A program made the position numbers and the translations under genes. From NCBI RefSeq assembly GCF_000247995.1, contig NZ_BAFE01000073.1:1-64000 (forward strand): a stretch of 64,000 nucleotides of DNA, given 5' to 3'. The stretch is from Mobilicoccus pelagius NBRC 104925 (GTDB lineage Bacteria > Actinomycetota > Actinomycetes > Actinomycetales > Dermatophilaceae). Of the stretch, positions 50,538-58,548 are shown in pieces. The first letter of the stretch is position 1. Every line of letters starts with the position of its first letter. The notes below the pieces were generated by a model. That model was not told where the DNA came from. It saw only the letters and a program-made list of their open reading frames with translations, and did not search any database.

Positions 50538-51371
50538 TCAGCGGCGGGTGTCATCGCGAGACGCGTCGTCGCGGCGGACGTCACCCTCACGCTCGACCTC
50601 GACCTGCTCCTTGCGGACCTCGGCCGAGACCTGCTCGGTGTCGCGGTGGGTCTCCTTCTCGAGGCCGACGCGCTCCTTGGCGACGGTCTCCTTCTCGACC
50701 ACCGGGCGCTCCTCGTGGAGCTCGACGGAGACGTTCTCGTCGCCACCGATGCGGCCGCCGACCTCACCGTCACGGACGGGCTCGCGAACGACGTGGACCT
50801 CTTCGCGCTCGACGGGGACCTCGACGGTCTCCGTGTCGGTGACGACGTGCTTGCGAAGGTGCACACGGCCGGCGCCGACGCGCTCCTTGCCCACGCGGAG
50901 CTCCTCCTCGCGGCGGACGACGGAGCCGTCGTCCGTGTGGTCCTCGCGGTCGCGCAGGTCGGCGCGGTCCTCACGGACCTCACCGGCAACCGCGTCGCGG
51001 CGGTCCACGTCGGCGTCGCGGCGGTTCACGTCGGTGTCGTTGTAGCCCCGGTCGAGGTTGTAGTAGCGGTAAAGCTCCTCTTCCTCGGACTCGGAGATGT
51101 GGTGGTCCGCCTCCATCTTCGGGGCGTCCTTGATGAAGTCCTTGGTGTAGGGAACGCGGATGGCGTCGCCCTCACGGGTGGCCTGGTCGAGGGGGACGAA
51201 CGTCTCCTTCGTGCCGAAGAGGCCGGTCTTGACCGTGACCCAGGTGGGACGCGAGGTCTGGTCGTCGAGGTAGATCTGACCGACGCCACCGACCTTGTCG
51301 CCGTTCTGGTCGATGACCTCGGCGTTGCTGAGACGGCTGATGTCTTCCTGCGTCGTGTTCTGGTCGAACAT
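50538..51371 (-). CDS. PRC-barrel and DUF2382 (YsnF/AvaK) domain stress protein
   Basis: A 277-residue hydrophilic protein. An N-terminal PRC-barrel (about 8-88: VIDQNGDKVGGVGQIYLDD, TKETFVPLDQA) is joined by an Asp/Arg-rich linker to a C-terminal DUF2382 domain (about 150-270) with alternating Val/Glu/Arg repeats (REEELRVGKERVGAGRVHLR, VEVPVEREEVHVVREPV). Related proteins are general-stress proteins of soil and skin bacteria. ATG 51371 follows GAGGAAG. A sigma-B-like promoter lies 140 nt upstream. The high charge is typical of the family, whose biochemical role is unknown. Confidence 0.9.
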   Translation of the reverse strand: MFDQNTTQEDISRLSNAEVIDQNGDKVGGVGQIYLDDQTSRPTWVTVKTGLFGTKETFVPLDQATREGDAIRVPYTKDFIKDAPKMEADHHISESEEEELYRYYNLDRGYNDTDVNRRDADVDRRDAVAGEVREDRADLRDREDHTDDGSVVRREEELRVGKERVGAGRVHLRKHVVTDTETVEVPVEREEVHVVREPVRDGEVGGRIGGDENVSVELHEERPVVEKETVAKERVGLEKETHRDTEQVSAEVRKEQVEVEREGDVRRDDASRDDTRR

Positions 51372-51736
51372 ATGGTCTTCCTCTCGTCAGGGGCGATGGC
51401 GAGAAAGATTCTCCGACGCCATCACCTTGAGCGTCCTCGGCGCCGACTGTCGGAGGGGTGGCCCCCCGAACGGTCCGTGACGGGCCGTGCCGAGCGTCGT
51501 ACGCCCTCCATGTTGCCCGAAGGCTCCGGGCTTCAAACCTCCGTCCGGAGGAAAAAACTCCGACCTCCTCAATCCTTTTGTGCCGCAGCGATTCCCTGCG
51601 GAGAGTCCCAGTGGGCGATTGCGTGGTCCCGTCACCGTGATCCCGGCGCGAGTCCGTCCGAGCCGCCCTGCGAGAGGGGCGGACGGCGCGAGAGGGTTCG
51701 ACCGGGGCGTCCTCCGCCGCCCGCCGTACGCGGGCG
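51372..51736. other. intergenic region between the PRC-barrel gene and recQ
   Basis: No gene is seen. It contains the ribosome-binding site and a putative stress promoter of the PRC gene (51538-51513), and a small hairpin CCTCCG-TC-CGGAGG at about 51538-51551 followed by six A. Confidence 0.5.
51513..51538 (-). promoter_or_regulatory. sigma-B/sigma-F-like stress promoter candidate
   Basis: On the minus strand GTTTGA (51538-51533) is followed after 14 nt by GGGCAA (51518-51513), close to the actinobacterial GTTT-N14-17-GGGTAT pattern. It is appropriate for a general-stress gene. Confidence 0.35.
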
Positions 51737-53986
51737 TCAGGGACGCCGATGCACGAGGAGGGGGAGGACGCCGGCCGCGCCGTGGGAGCGGAGCAGGGAC
51801 GCGGCGACGGTGGGCGCCCACGTCGTGGAGGAGGCATCGACGACGAGGAGCACCCATCGGCCGCGGATGCGTGCCTCGTCGTCCGACGCAAGGAGCAGAC
51901 GCCGAGCCCACCCGGCCGCTTCGACCGCTCCGCCCGCGTCGCCGTCGGCGGGGTCCGCCCCGACTTCCTCGGCCGAACGCACCGTGAGTGCGGCGCGGTC
52001 CAGGCGGCCCACCTCGGCCAGATGGGCGGCAAGGGCCTCGACGATCCGGGGATGTCCTTCGGCATCGAATGCGACGACGACCTCGGGCCGGGAGGGCCAC
52101 GAGGTGCGCCAGTCGGCGAGGATACGCACGGCGTGGCCGAGGAGCTCCGCGTCGGGTTCGTCGGCGGCGAAGCGCTGGAGGTTGCCTCGCCATTCCGGGG
52201 CGTCCGCGTGGATGAGCACCCGGCCCGTCTCGGCGGCCTCCCCCGCCGGGATGCGTCCGCGGCGGTCGTAGGGTGCCCCCGGCCACATCCTGCGGGGCGG
52301 CAGCTCGTGGAAGCGGGTGCGCAGCCTCGCTCCGATGCGCAGCACGAGATCGGGGCCCGGTCGCTCGCTCAGCCCGTCGGGCAGACGCCCCAGGCACGCG
52401 GAGCACCGGCCGCACGCGCGCGCGTCGGGGTCGTCGAGCGTCCGCTGCAGCAGCGCCATGAGGCACTCTTCGCCGGCGATGTAGTCGCGCATGATGTCGG
52501 CCTCGCGTCGCCGCTGGGCGAGCACCCCCTCGTAGTGGGCGGCGTCGTAATGCCACGGCACGTCCGTGACGACCCAACCCGCGTCGACGCGATCGACGCA
52601 GCCGTCGACGGCGAGCTGCTTGGTGAGGAGTTCGACCCGGCCGCGACGGATCCCCGTGCGGGCCTCGATCGCGACGACGCTCAGGGGCTCGGGGGCGGCC
52701 TCGCGCAGGGCGGCGAGGATCGCCTCGACCTGGCGCGGGTCCGGCAGCGTGGACGTCGCGAAGTGCTCCCAGACGGCCTCGTCACCGTGCGCGGGGAGGA
52801 GAACGACGACGGCGTGGTCGATGCCACGACCGGCGCGTCCGACCTGCTGGTAGTAGGAGACCGGGGACGGCGGGGGGCCGACGTGGACGACGAATCCGAG
52901 GTCGGGCTTGTCGAAGCCCATGCCGAGGGCCGAAGTGGCGACGAGGGCCTTGACCCGGTTGTCACGCAGGTCCTGCTCGAGCCGGGCACGCTCGTCGGCG
53001 GGCAGGCGGCCGGTGTAGGCGGCGACAGGCGCCTCGGGGCCGAGCTCGGCGGTGATCGCCTCGGTGAGACGTTCGGCGTCGGCGACGGTGAGGGCGTAGA
53101 CGATGCCCGATCCGGGCAGTCGACGGAGGTGTTCGACGACCCACGCGTACCGGGCGAGGGGGTCGAGGTGGGGCACGACGGCCAGCTGGAGGCTCGACCG
53201 GGCGAGCGGCCCGCGGAGCACGAGGGTGGCGGGGCCGAGCTGGTTCGCGATGTCGGCGGTGACGCGCGCATTGGCCGTCGCCGTCGTCGCGAGCACGGGG
53301 CACGTCGGGTCGAGGTCGCGCCACGTGTCGGCCACCCGGCGGTAGTCGGGGCGGAAGTCGTGACCCCAGTCGGAGATCGAGTGCGCCTCGTCGACGACCA
53401 GGAGGCCGAGCCGACCCCGCAGTCCGCTGAGCACGCGGCGACCGAAGCCGGGGTTGGCGAGGCGCTCGGGCGAGACGAGGAGCACGTCGACCTCGTCGGC
53501 GCGGAGCCGCGCCTCGACGACGCCCCACTCGTCGACGTTGCCGGAGTGGAGGGTCTCGGCGACGAGTCCCGCCCGACCGGCGGCCGCGACCTGGTCACCC
53601 ATGAGCGACAGGAGCGGGGAGACGACGAGCGTCGGTCCCGCACCGGCGGCGCGGCGCAGGGCGGTGGCCACCCAGTAGACGGCCGACTTGCCCCACCCGG
53701 TCGCCTGGACGACGAGGGCGCGAGCACCCGGCACGGTGAGCGCGGCGACCGCAGTCTCCTGGTCCGCCCGCAGCCGGGCGCCCGCCCCGGCGAGATCGGT
53801 GAGGACCCGGTCGGCGATGCGCCGCTGAGCCTCGTCGAGACGGGGCACACGTGTGGTGTCCGCCGTGGCCTCGTCGCCGGAGGCCGGAGTCGAGGTGGCG
53901 GAGGTCGCCGTCTCGTTCGGAGACGCCTCGCGCGCGGTGTCGGCGGCGTCCGGCCGCGGCGTGGGGGTCGTCTCGCTCGTGCTCAT
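51737..53986 (-). CDS. recQ: RecQ-family DNA helicase with PRTase-like C-terminus
   Basis: A 749-residue superfamily-2 helicase. After a disordered Thr/Ala-rich N-terminus come QATGWGKSAVYW (Walker A), LLVVDEAHSISDWGHDFRPDY (DEAH and aromatic loop), ALVATSALGMGFDKPD and QQVGRAGRG. A zinc cluster follows (CLMALLQ, then CGRCSACLG), then a winged helix. The C-terminal 170 residues, ending VLLVVDASSTTWAPTVAASL, resemble a phosphoribosyltransferase fold with degenerate PRPP-loop residues, as in the actinobacterial RecQ-Prt group. TACGGT (53998-53993) lies 6 nt before ATG 53986, suggesting leaderless expression. Confidence 0.92.
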   Translation of the reverse strand: MSTSETTPTPRPDAADTAREASPNETATSATSTPASGDEATADTTRVPRLDEAQRRIADRVLTDLAGAGARLRADQETAVAALTVPGARALVVQATGWGKSAVYWVATALRRAAGAGPTLVVSPLLSLMGDQVAAAGRAGLVAETLHSGNVDEWGVVEARLRADEVDVLLVSPERLANPGFGRRVLSGLRGRLGLLVVDEAHSISDWGHDFRPDYRRVADTWRDLDPTCPVLATTATANARVTADIANQLGPATLVLRGPLARSSLQLAVVPHLDPLARYAWVVEHLRRLPGSGIVYALTVADAERLTEAITAELGPEAPVAAYTGRLPADERARLEQDLRDNRVKALVATSALGMGFDKPDLGFVVHVGPPPSPVSYYQQVGRAGRGIDHAVVVLLPAHGDEAVWEHFATSTLPDPRQVEAILAALREAAPEPLSVVAIEARTGIRRGRVELLTKQLAVDGCVDRVDAGWVVTDVPWHYDAAHYEGVLAQRRREADIMRDYIAGEECLMALLQRTLDDPDARACGRCSACLGRLPDGLSERPGPDLVLRIGARLRTRFHELPPRRMWPGAPYDRRGRIPAGEAAETGRVLIHADAPEWRGNLQRFAADEPDAELLGHAVRILADWRTSWPSRPEVVVAFDAEGHPRIVEALAAHLAEVGRLDRAALTVRSAEEVGADPADGDAGGAVEAAGWARRLLLASDDEARIRGRWVLLVVDASSTTWAPTVAASLLRSHGAAGVLPLLVHRRP

Positions 53987-54056
53987 GCGGGCACCGTAGG
54001 CGGCCGGGGTGACAACCCTTCGACCAGCGGCGTCATCGCCCGACGACGTCCCGGCG

Positions 54057-54854
54057 TCACGGCTGGCCGGCGACCTCGTCGGGGTCGGTCCCGGCGGCGT
54101 CCTGCGCGAGCCTGCGCTGCCGACGCAGGCGGGTCTCCTCGAGGTCGAGGGCCGTCGCCTCCTCGAGTGTCGGGGCCGTGCCTCCGAGGCGCGCCGGCAT
54201 GAACGCGCGGTCCTCGAACGGGACGGTGGGGTAGGCGTCCTGGGCGGCCTGGAGCATCGTCGTCATCCGCGCGTGCAGATCGGCGACGACCTGCGTCACG
54301 TCGGCCCCGCGCGGCACGTCCATGGGGGCGCCCACGTCGATCGAGATCGGCGTGTGGGTGCGCCCGAGCCGCTTCGGGTGGCCCTTCGTCCAGACCCGCT
54401 GGCTGCCCCAGAGGACGACGGGGATCATCGGCACGCGGGCCCCCTGCGCCATGCGCACCGCACCGGACTTGAACTCCTTGAGCTCGAACGAGCGGGAGAT
54501 CGTCGCCTCGGGGAACACCCCGACGAGTTCGCCGTCCTTGAGGGCCCGCAGCGCGGCCCGGAACGACGCCGACCCGTTCTCGCGGTCGACGGGGATGTGC
54601 TTCATCCCGCGCATGAGCGGCCCGGCGACGGGGTGGTCGAAGATCGTGTCCTTGCACATGAACCGGATGACGCGCCCCGACGGACGCGCCGCGAGACCGG
54701 CGTACGTGAAGTCGAGATATGACAGGTGGTTCATGACGACGACCGCGCCATCCTCGTGGGGAATGTGCTCCGAACCGGTGACGCGGAACCGCAGCCCCTG
54801 GGCGGCGAAGAGGGCGCGGGCGAGGCCGATGACGGGGGTGTAGACCGGTTCCAT
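54057..54854 (-). CDS. 1-acyl-sn-glycerol-3-phosphate acyltransferase (PlsC-like)
   Basis: A 265-residue membrane-associated acyltransferase for phosphatidic acid synthesis. The HX4D motif is NHLSYLD; downstream are KHIPVDRENGSASFRAAL and FPEATISRSFELKEFKSGA (an FPEGT variant), which bind the glycerol-phosphate. ATG 54854 is supported by TACCGT (54866-54861) 6 nt upstream. The C-terminal 40 residues are a charged extension. It is divergent from the HipA-like gene. Confidence 0.92.
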   Translation of the reverse strand: MEPVYTPVIGLARALFAAQGLRFRVTGSEHIPHEDGAVVVMNHLSYLDFTYAGLAARPSGRVIRFMCKDTIFDHPVAGPLMRGMKHIPVDRENGSASFRAALRALKDGELVGVFPEATISRSFELKEFKSGAVRMAQGARVPMIPVVLWGSQRVWTKGHPKRLGRTHTPISIDVGAPMDVPRGADVTQVVADLHARMTTMLQAAQDAYPTVPFEDRAFMPARLGGTAPTLEEATALDLEETRLRRQRRLAQDAAGTDPDEVAGQP

Positions 54855-54973
54855 GGGCACACGGTAGCGGCGTCGTCGCACCCGGGCAGCCGGGAGGGCA
54901 GGGCGGAGGACGGCGGGATGACGGGGGGAGGACGCCTCCCGGGGTCCTACCCTGGCGTCGTGAGGACGACGTG

Positions 54974-55744
54974 ATGGAGAAGGTGCGGGCCACCCGCTAC
55001 GTGTTGCCGCTGCGCGAGGGTGGGTCTATGCCCGGGCTCGTCGAGGCCGACGACGACGGCATGTACGTCGTGAAGTTCCGCGGCGCCGGGCAGGGACTCA
55101 AGGTCCTCGTCGCCGAGGTCGTCGTCGGGCTGCTCGGTCGGACGATCGGCGTCGACGTGCCCGATCTCGTCGAGATCGAGCTGCCCCCCGCCATCGCCCG
55201 CTACGAGGCGGACGAGGAGGTGCAGGACCTTCTCGACGCCTCACTCGGCAGCAACCTCGGCCTCGACTTCCTCCCGGGCGCGTTCGGGTACGACGGGTCC
55301 CGCGTGCCGGACGCCGCGACGGCGCAGGCGATCGTCTGGCTCGACGCGTTCACGGCGAACGTCGACCGGACGTGGCACAACCCCAACCTCTTGTGGTGGC
55401 ACGACCGGCTCGTCGCGATCGACCACGGGGCGGCGCTGTACTTCCATCACTCCTGGCCCTCGCGCGCCCCCTCGCCGGAGCGCTTCGCGGCCCAGCGGTT
55501 CGACGCCTCGACGCACGTCCTCGCCGACGTCGCCGGCACCACGGCCGTCGCGGCCCGCCACGAGGAGTTGGCGGCACTCCTCACCCCCGAGGTGATCCGC
55601 GGGGTCGTCGAGGCCGCGCCCGAGGAATGGCTCGAGACGACCGCCGACCTCCCCGACGCGGACGCCGTGCGGGAGGCGTACGTCGCGTGCCTGGGTGCGC
55701 GGCTCGCGGCGCCCGCCGCCTGGCTGCCGGGGGCGGACCGATGA
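54974..55744 (+). CDS. HipA-like kinase
   Basis: A 256-residue single-domain protein of the HipA kinase family: MYVVKFRGAGQGLKVLVAEV (ATP Lys), FTANVDRTWHNPNLLWW (catalytic Asp, Asn) and LVAIDHGAALYF (metal Asp). It lacks the HipA N-subdomain, and no HipB-type antitoxin is adjacent. GTG 54971 or ATG 54974 may start it; 54974 is better spaced from AGGA. TACCCT (54948-54953) would place the transcript start at about 54960, so the leader is only about 14 nt. Its stop overlaps the DUF3037 start (ATGA). The target is unknown. Confidence 0.85.
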   Translation: MEKVRATRYVLPLREGGSMPGLVEADDDGMYVVKFRGAGQGLKVLVAEVVVGLLGRTIGVDVPDLVEIELPPAIARYEADEEVQDLLDASLGSNLGLDFLPGAFGYDGSRVPDAATAQAIVWLDAFTANVDRTWHNPNLLWWHDRLVAIDHGAALYFHHSWPSRAPSPERFAAQRFDASTHVLADVAGTTAVAARHEELAALLTPEVIRGVVEAAPEEWLETTADLPDADAVREAYVACLGARLAAPAAWLPGADR

Positions 55745-56163
55745 GCGACCTCCTCCCCTACCAGTACGTCACCCTCCGCTGCGTCCCCCGCGTCGAGCGT
55801 GAAGAGTTCGTCAACGTCGGCGTCGTCCTCTTCTGCCAGGAGGCCGACGTCCTCGTGAGCGGTCACGCGCTGTGCCCGGAGCGTCTGCTCGCCCTCGATC
55901 CGGACCTCGACCTCAAGGCCCTGCGCGCCTCGCTCCGGCAGGTCGAGGCCGTGTGTCGCGGGGAGGCCGGCCGCACGGACCTCACGCGCCAGGGCGCCCG
56001 GTTCGGCTGGATCGCCGCTCCCCGCAGCACCGTCGTCCAGCCCGGCTCCCGCCACGGCGGCCTGACCACCGATCCGGTGGCCGAACTCGACCGACTCCTC
56101 GCCCGACTCGTCCTCCCGGCCCCCTCGAACGCGCCGCCCGCGGCCGTTAGTGTCGAGACATGA
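55741..56163 (+). CDS. DUF3037 family protein
   Basis: A 140-residue protein with the DUF3037 pattern ([51 protein letters not shown]). The family is regularly encoded with the HipA-like kinase, often as a two-gene unit, and has no known function. It overlaps the kinase stop (ATGA at 55741) and the next start (ATGA at 56160), so all three genes are translationally coupled. It may be the kinase's partner or substrate, which is inference. Confidence 0.88.
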   Translation: MSDLLPYQYVTLRCVPRVEREEFVNVGVVLFCQEADVLVSGHALCPERLLALDPDLDLKALRASLRQVEAVCRGEAGRTDLTRQGARFGWIAAPRSTVVQPGSRHGGLTTDPVAELDRLLARLVLPAPSNAPPAAVSVET

Positions 56164-56693
56164 ACCTCGAACGACCCCAGGCCCCGGACCCCTACGAGCT
56201 CCTCCCCCGCGTCCCGTCCTTCACGCTCGAGAGCCCCACGTTCGCCGACGGGGGGACGCTCCCGACGGAGCAGACCTACGGCGGCGGCAACACGTCGCCG
56301 GTGCTGCGCTGGTCGGGTGCGCCGGAGGGGACGAAGAGCTACGCCGTCTCCTGCTTCGACCCGGACGCCCCCACGCCCTCGGGTTTCTGGCACTGGTTCG
56401 TCGTCGGCATCCCGGCCGACGTCACCGAGCTCGAGGCGAACGCCGGCCTCATCGGCGGCGGCAGCCTCCCCCGTGGCTCGGTGCAGCTGCGCAACGACTA
56501 CGGCACCGACGACTTCGGTGGCGCGGCCCCACCCCCCGGCGACCGTCCGCACCGGTACATGTTCGCCGTCCACGCCCTCGACGCCGAGGATCTCTCCCTC
56601 GACCCGAGCACGCCGCCCGCGCAGGCGTCGTTCGTCATGCTCGAGCACGTCCTCGGGCGAGCGGTGCTCACCGGCATGTCCGCCGCGGACTGA
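56160..56693 (+). CDS. YbhB/YbcL (PEBP/Raf kinase inhibitor-like) protein
   Basis: A 177-residue cytosolic PEBP-fold protein: the anion-binding motif [20 protein letters not shown], then [20 protein letters not shown] and [12 protein letters not shown]. Bacterial members bind phosphorylated or anionic small ligands; the role is unclear. The start overlaps the DUF3037 stop, placing a kinase-inhibitor-type fold in one operon with a HipA-like kinase. It is followed by a strong terminator. Confidence 0.92.
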   Translation: MNLERPQAPDPYELLPRVPSFTLESPTFADGGTLPTEQTYGGGNTSPVLRWSGAPEGTKSYAVSCFDPDAPTPSGFWHWFVVGIPADVTELEANAGLIGGGSLPRGSVQLRNDYGTDDFGGAAPPPGDRPHRYMFAVHALDAEDLSLDPSTPPAQASFVMLEHVLGRAVLTGMSAAD

Positions 56694-56712
56694 CCCCCAC
56701 TGCTCCACGAGG

Positions 56713-56755
56713 CGCCGCAAGGCGGATCCCCGACCCGGGGGTCCGCCTTGCGGCG
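56713..56755. terminator. hairpin terminator between PEBP and SpoU genes
   Basis: A 20-bp stem with a single mismatch (56713-56732 and 56736-56755) and a 3-nt loop lies between convergent genes. Confidence 0.8.
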
Positions 56756-56810
56756 TCTCCGGCGTCTGCGGCGTCGTCACGGAGACGCGCCGCCAGAGAG
56801 TGAGGCCGCT

Positions 56811-57635
56811 TCAGCGGGACGGCGCGCGGAGGGCCCACATCGCGACGGCGGCGGCCGCAGCGACGTTGAGGGAGTCGACCTCGCCCGCCATGGGGATGCG
56901 GACGACGAGGTCGGCGGCCGCCACCGTTCGGCGGCCGAGACCGTCGCCCTCCGTGCCCATGACGAGGGCGAGGCGCTCGGGCGGGTCGGCGGCGAGGTCG
57001 TCGAGGGAGACCGAGCTGTCCTCGAGTGCGAACGCCGCGACGGTGAAGCCCGCCTCGCGGAGCTGGTCGACCCCGGCGGGCCACACCCCCGTGCGGGTCC
57101 ACGGCACCTGGAAGACCGTCCCCATCGAGACGCGGATGCTGCGACGGTAGAGGGGGTCGGCGCAGCGTGGGGTGACGAGTACGGCGTCGACCCCGAGCGC
57201 CGCGGCCGAGCGGAAGACGGCGCCGACGTTCGTGTGGTCGACGATGTCCTCGAGGACGACGACCCGGCGTGCGCCGTCGAGGACGTCCTCGAGGGCCGAC
57301 ATCTCGGGCCGCTCCATCGAGGCGAGCGCACCGCGGTGGAGGTGGAAGCCGGTCATCTCGCGGATGACGTCCTCGCCCGCGACGTAGACGGGCACGTCGT
57401 GCGTGAGCGCCTGGTCGACGAGGTCGGCGAGGTCGTCGAGCCACTTGCGGGCCATGAGGAACGACCGCGGCCGGTGCCCCGCCGCGAGGGCGCGGCGGAT
57501 GACCTTCTCACTCTCGGCGAGGTACAGCCCCCGCTCGGGCTCGAGCCGACGCCGCAGGTGGACGTCGGTGAGGTGGAGGAAGTCGGCGACGCGTTCGTCA
57601 CGGGGGTCGTCGATCTCGATGGGGGCGTCCGTCAT
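56811..57635 (-). CDS. SpoU/TrmH-family RNA 2'-O-methyltransferase
   Basis: A 274-residue SPOUT methyltransferase. A substrate-binding N-terminal domain (about 1-105) precedes the knotted catalytic domain with VVLEDIVDHTNVGAVFRSA (motif 1), LALVMGTEGDGL (motif 2) and VRIPMAGEVDSLNVAAAAAV (motif 3). It methylates ribose in rRNA or tRNA; the exact target cannot be inferred. ATG 57635 begins the conserved N-terminal domain. The TauE-like gene lies 43 nt upstream on the same strand. Confidence 0.92.
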   Translation of the reverse strand: MTDAPIEIDDPRDERVADFLHLTDVHLRRRLEPERGLYLAESEKVIRRALAAGHRPRSFLMARKWLDDLADLVDQALTHDVPVYVAGEDVIREMTGFHLHRGALASMERPEMSALEDVLDGARRVVVLEDIVDHTNVGAVFRSAAALGVDAVLVTPRCADPLYRRSIRVSMGTVFQVPWTRTGVWPAGVDQLREAGFTVAAFALEDSSVSLDDLAADPPERLALVMGTEGDGLGRRTVAAADLVVRIPMAGEVDSLNVAAAAAVAMWALRAPSR

Positions 57636-57678
57636 GCCGTGGGGCCTTTCGCGTCGTTCCTGTGGAGAGTGGTCGGCT

Positions 57679-58446
57679 TCAGCCGAAGAGCATCCGCACG
57701 ATCGCGACGACGCCGATGGTCGCGATGACCGCCCGGAGGAGCGGCGGCGGGAGGCGTCGCCCGATGCGTGCTCCGAGGACGCCGCCGAGGAGCGCGCCCG
57801 TCCCGAGGACGAGGGCGGTCCACCACGCGATGTCGGAGCCGACGACGACGACGAAGACGAGGGCGGAGGTGGCGTTGGCGACGAGGCCGAGGACGTTCTT
57901 GATGCCGTTGACGGTCTGCAGCGGTGCCGGGAGCATCGCGCCGAGGATCCCGACGAGGAGGACGCCCTGCGCGGCGCCGAAGTAGCCGCCGTAGACGCCC
58001 GTGAGACCGACGAGCAGCGGGAGGGCAACACGGTGGGTGCGTGGTGTCGCTCCTGCGGCGCGGCGCCGGGCCGCGCGCGCCTTGAACCGGGGGCCGAGGA
58101 GCACAAGGACGACGCCGAGCCCGATGAGGAGGGGCACGACGACCTCGAACACCTCCGCCGGCAGCACGAGGAGCAACAGGGCCCCGGCGAGTGCGCCGAC
58201 GAGAGTGGCCGGCACGAGACGCCGCAGCGTCGGTGCCTCGCCCGCGAGCTCTCGGCGGTAGCCGTGGACGCCGCTCGCTCCCCCGGCGACGAGGCCGACG
58301 GCGTTCGTCATGTTCGCGACGACCGGCGGGTACCCGAAGAGGAGCAGCGTGGGGAACGTGACGAGGGAACCCGCGCCGACGACGGTGTTGATCGTCCCGG
58401 CCGCGACCCCGGCCAGCAGGATGCAGACCACCTCGAACAGCGACAC
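57679..58446 (-). CDS. TauE/SafE family membrane permease
   Basis: A 255-residue integral membrane protein of about eight helices in two repeats. Family features are GTINTVVGAGSLVTFPTLLL near the N-terminus and the related VYGGYFGAAQGVLLVGIL in the second half. Members export sulphite, sulphoacetate or other organosulphonates; the substrate is unknown here. GTG 58446 lies 6 nt after TAGGGT (58458-58453), the leaderless arrangement. The gene ends in a basic loop and a final helix (AVIATIGVVAIVRML). Confidence 0.9.
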   Translation of the reverse strand: MSLFEVVCILLAGVAAGTINTVVGAGSLVTFPTLLLFGYPPVVANMTNAVGLVAGGASGVHGYRRELAGEAPTLRRLVPATLVGALAGALLLLVLPAEVFEVVVPLLIGLGVVLVLLGPRFKARAARRRAAGATPRTHRVALPLLVGLTGVYGGYFGAAQGVLLVGILGAMLPAPLQTVNGIKNVLGLVANATSALVFVVVVGSDIAWWTALVLGTGALLGGVLGARIGRRLPPPLLRAVIATIGVVAIVRMLFG

Positions 58447-58548
58447 CCCGCCACCCTAAGGGTGACGGGGTGCCGAGGACGTCTCACGTGGACGCGGTGC
58501 CCGTGCCGTGTCGGTCCAGGGTGCGGGACGGGGGGTCGGGCGTCCGGG

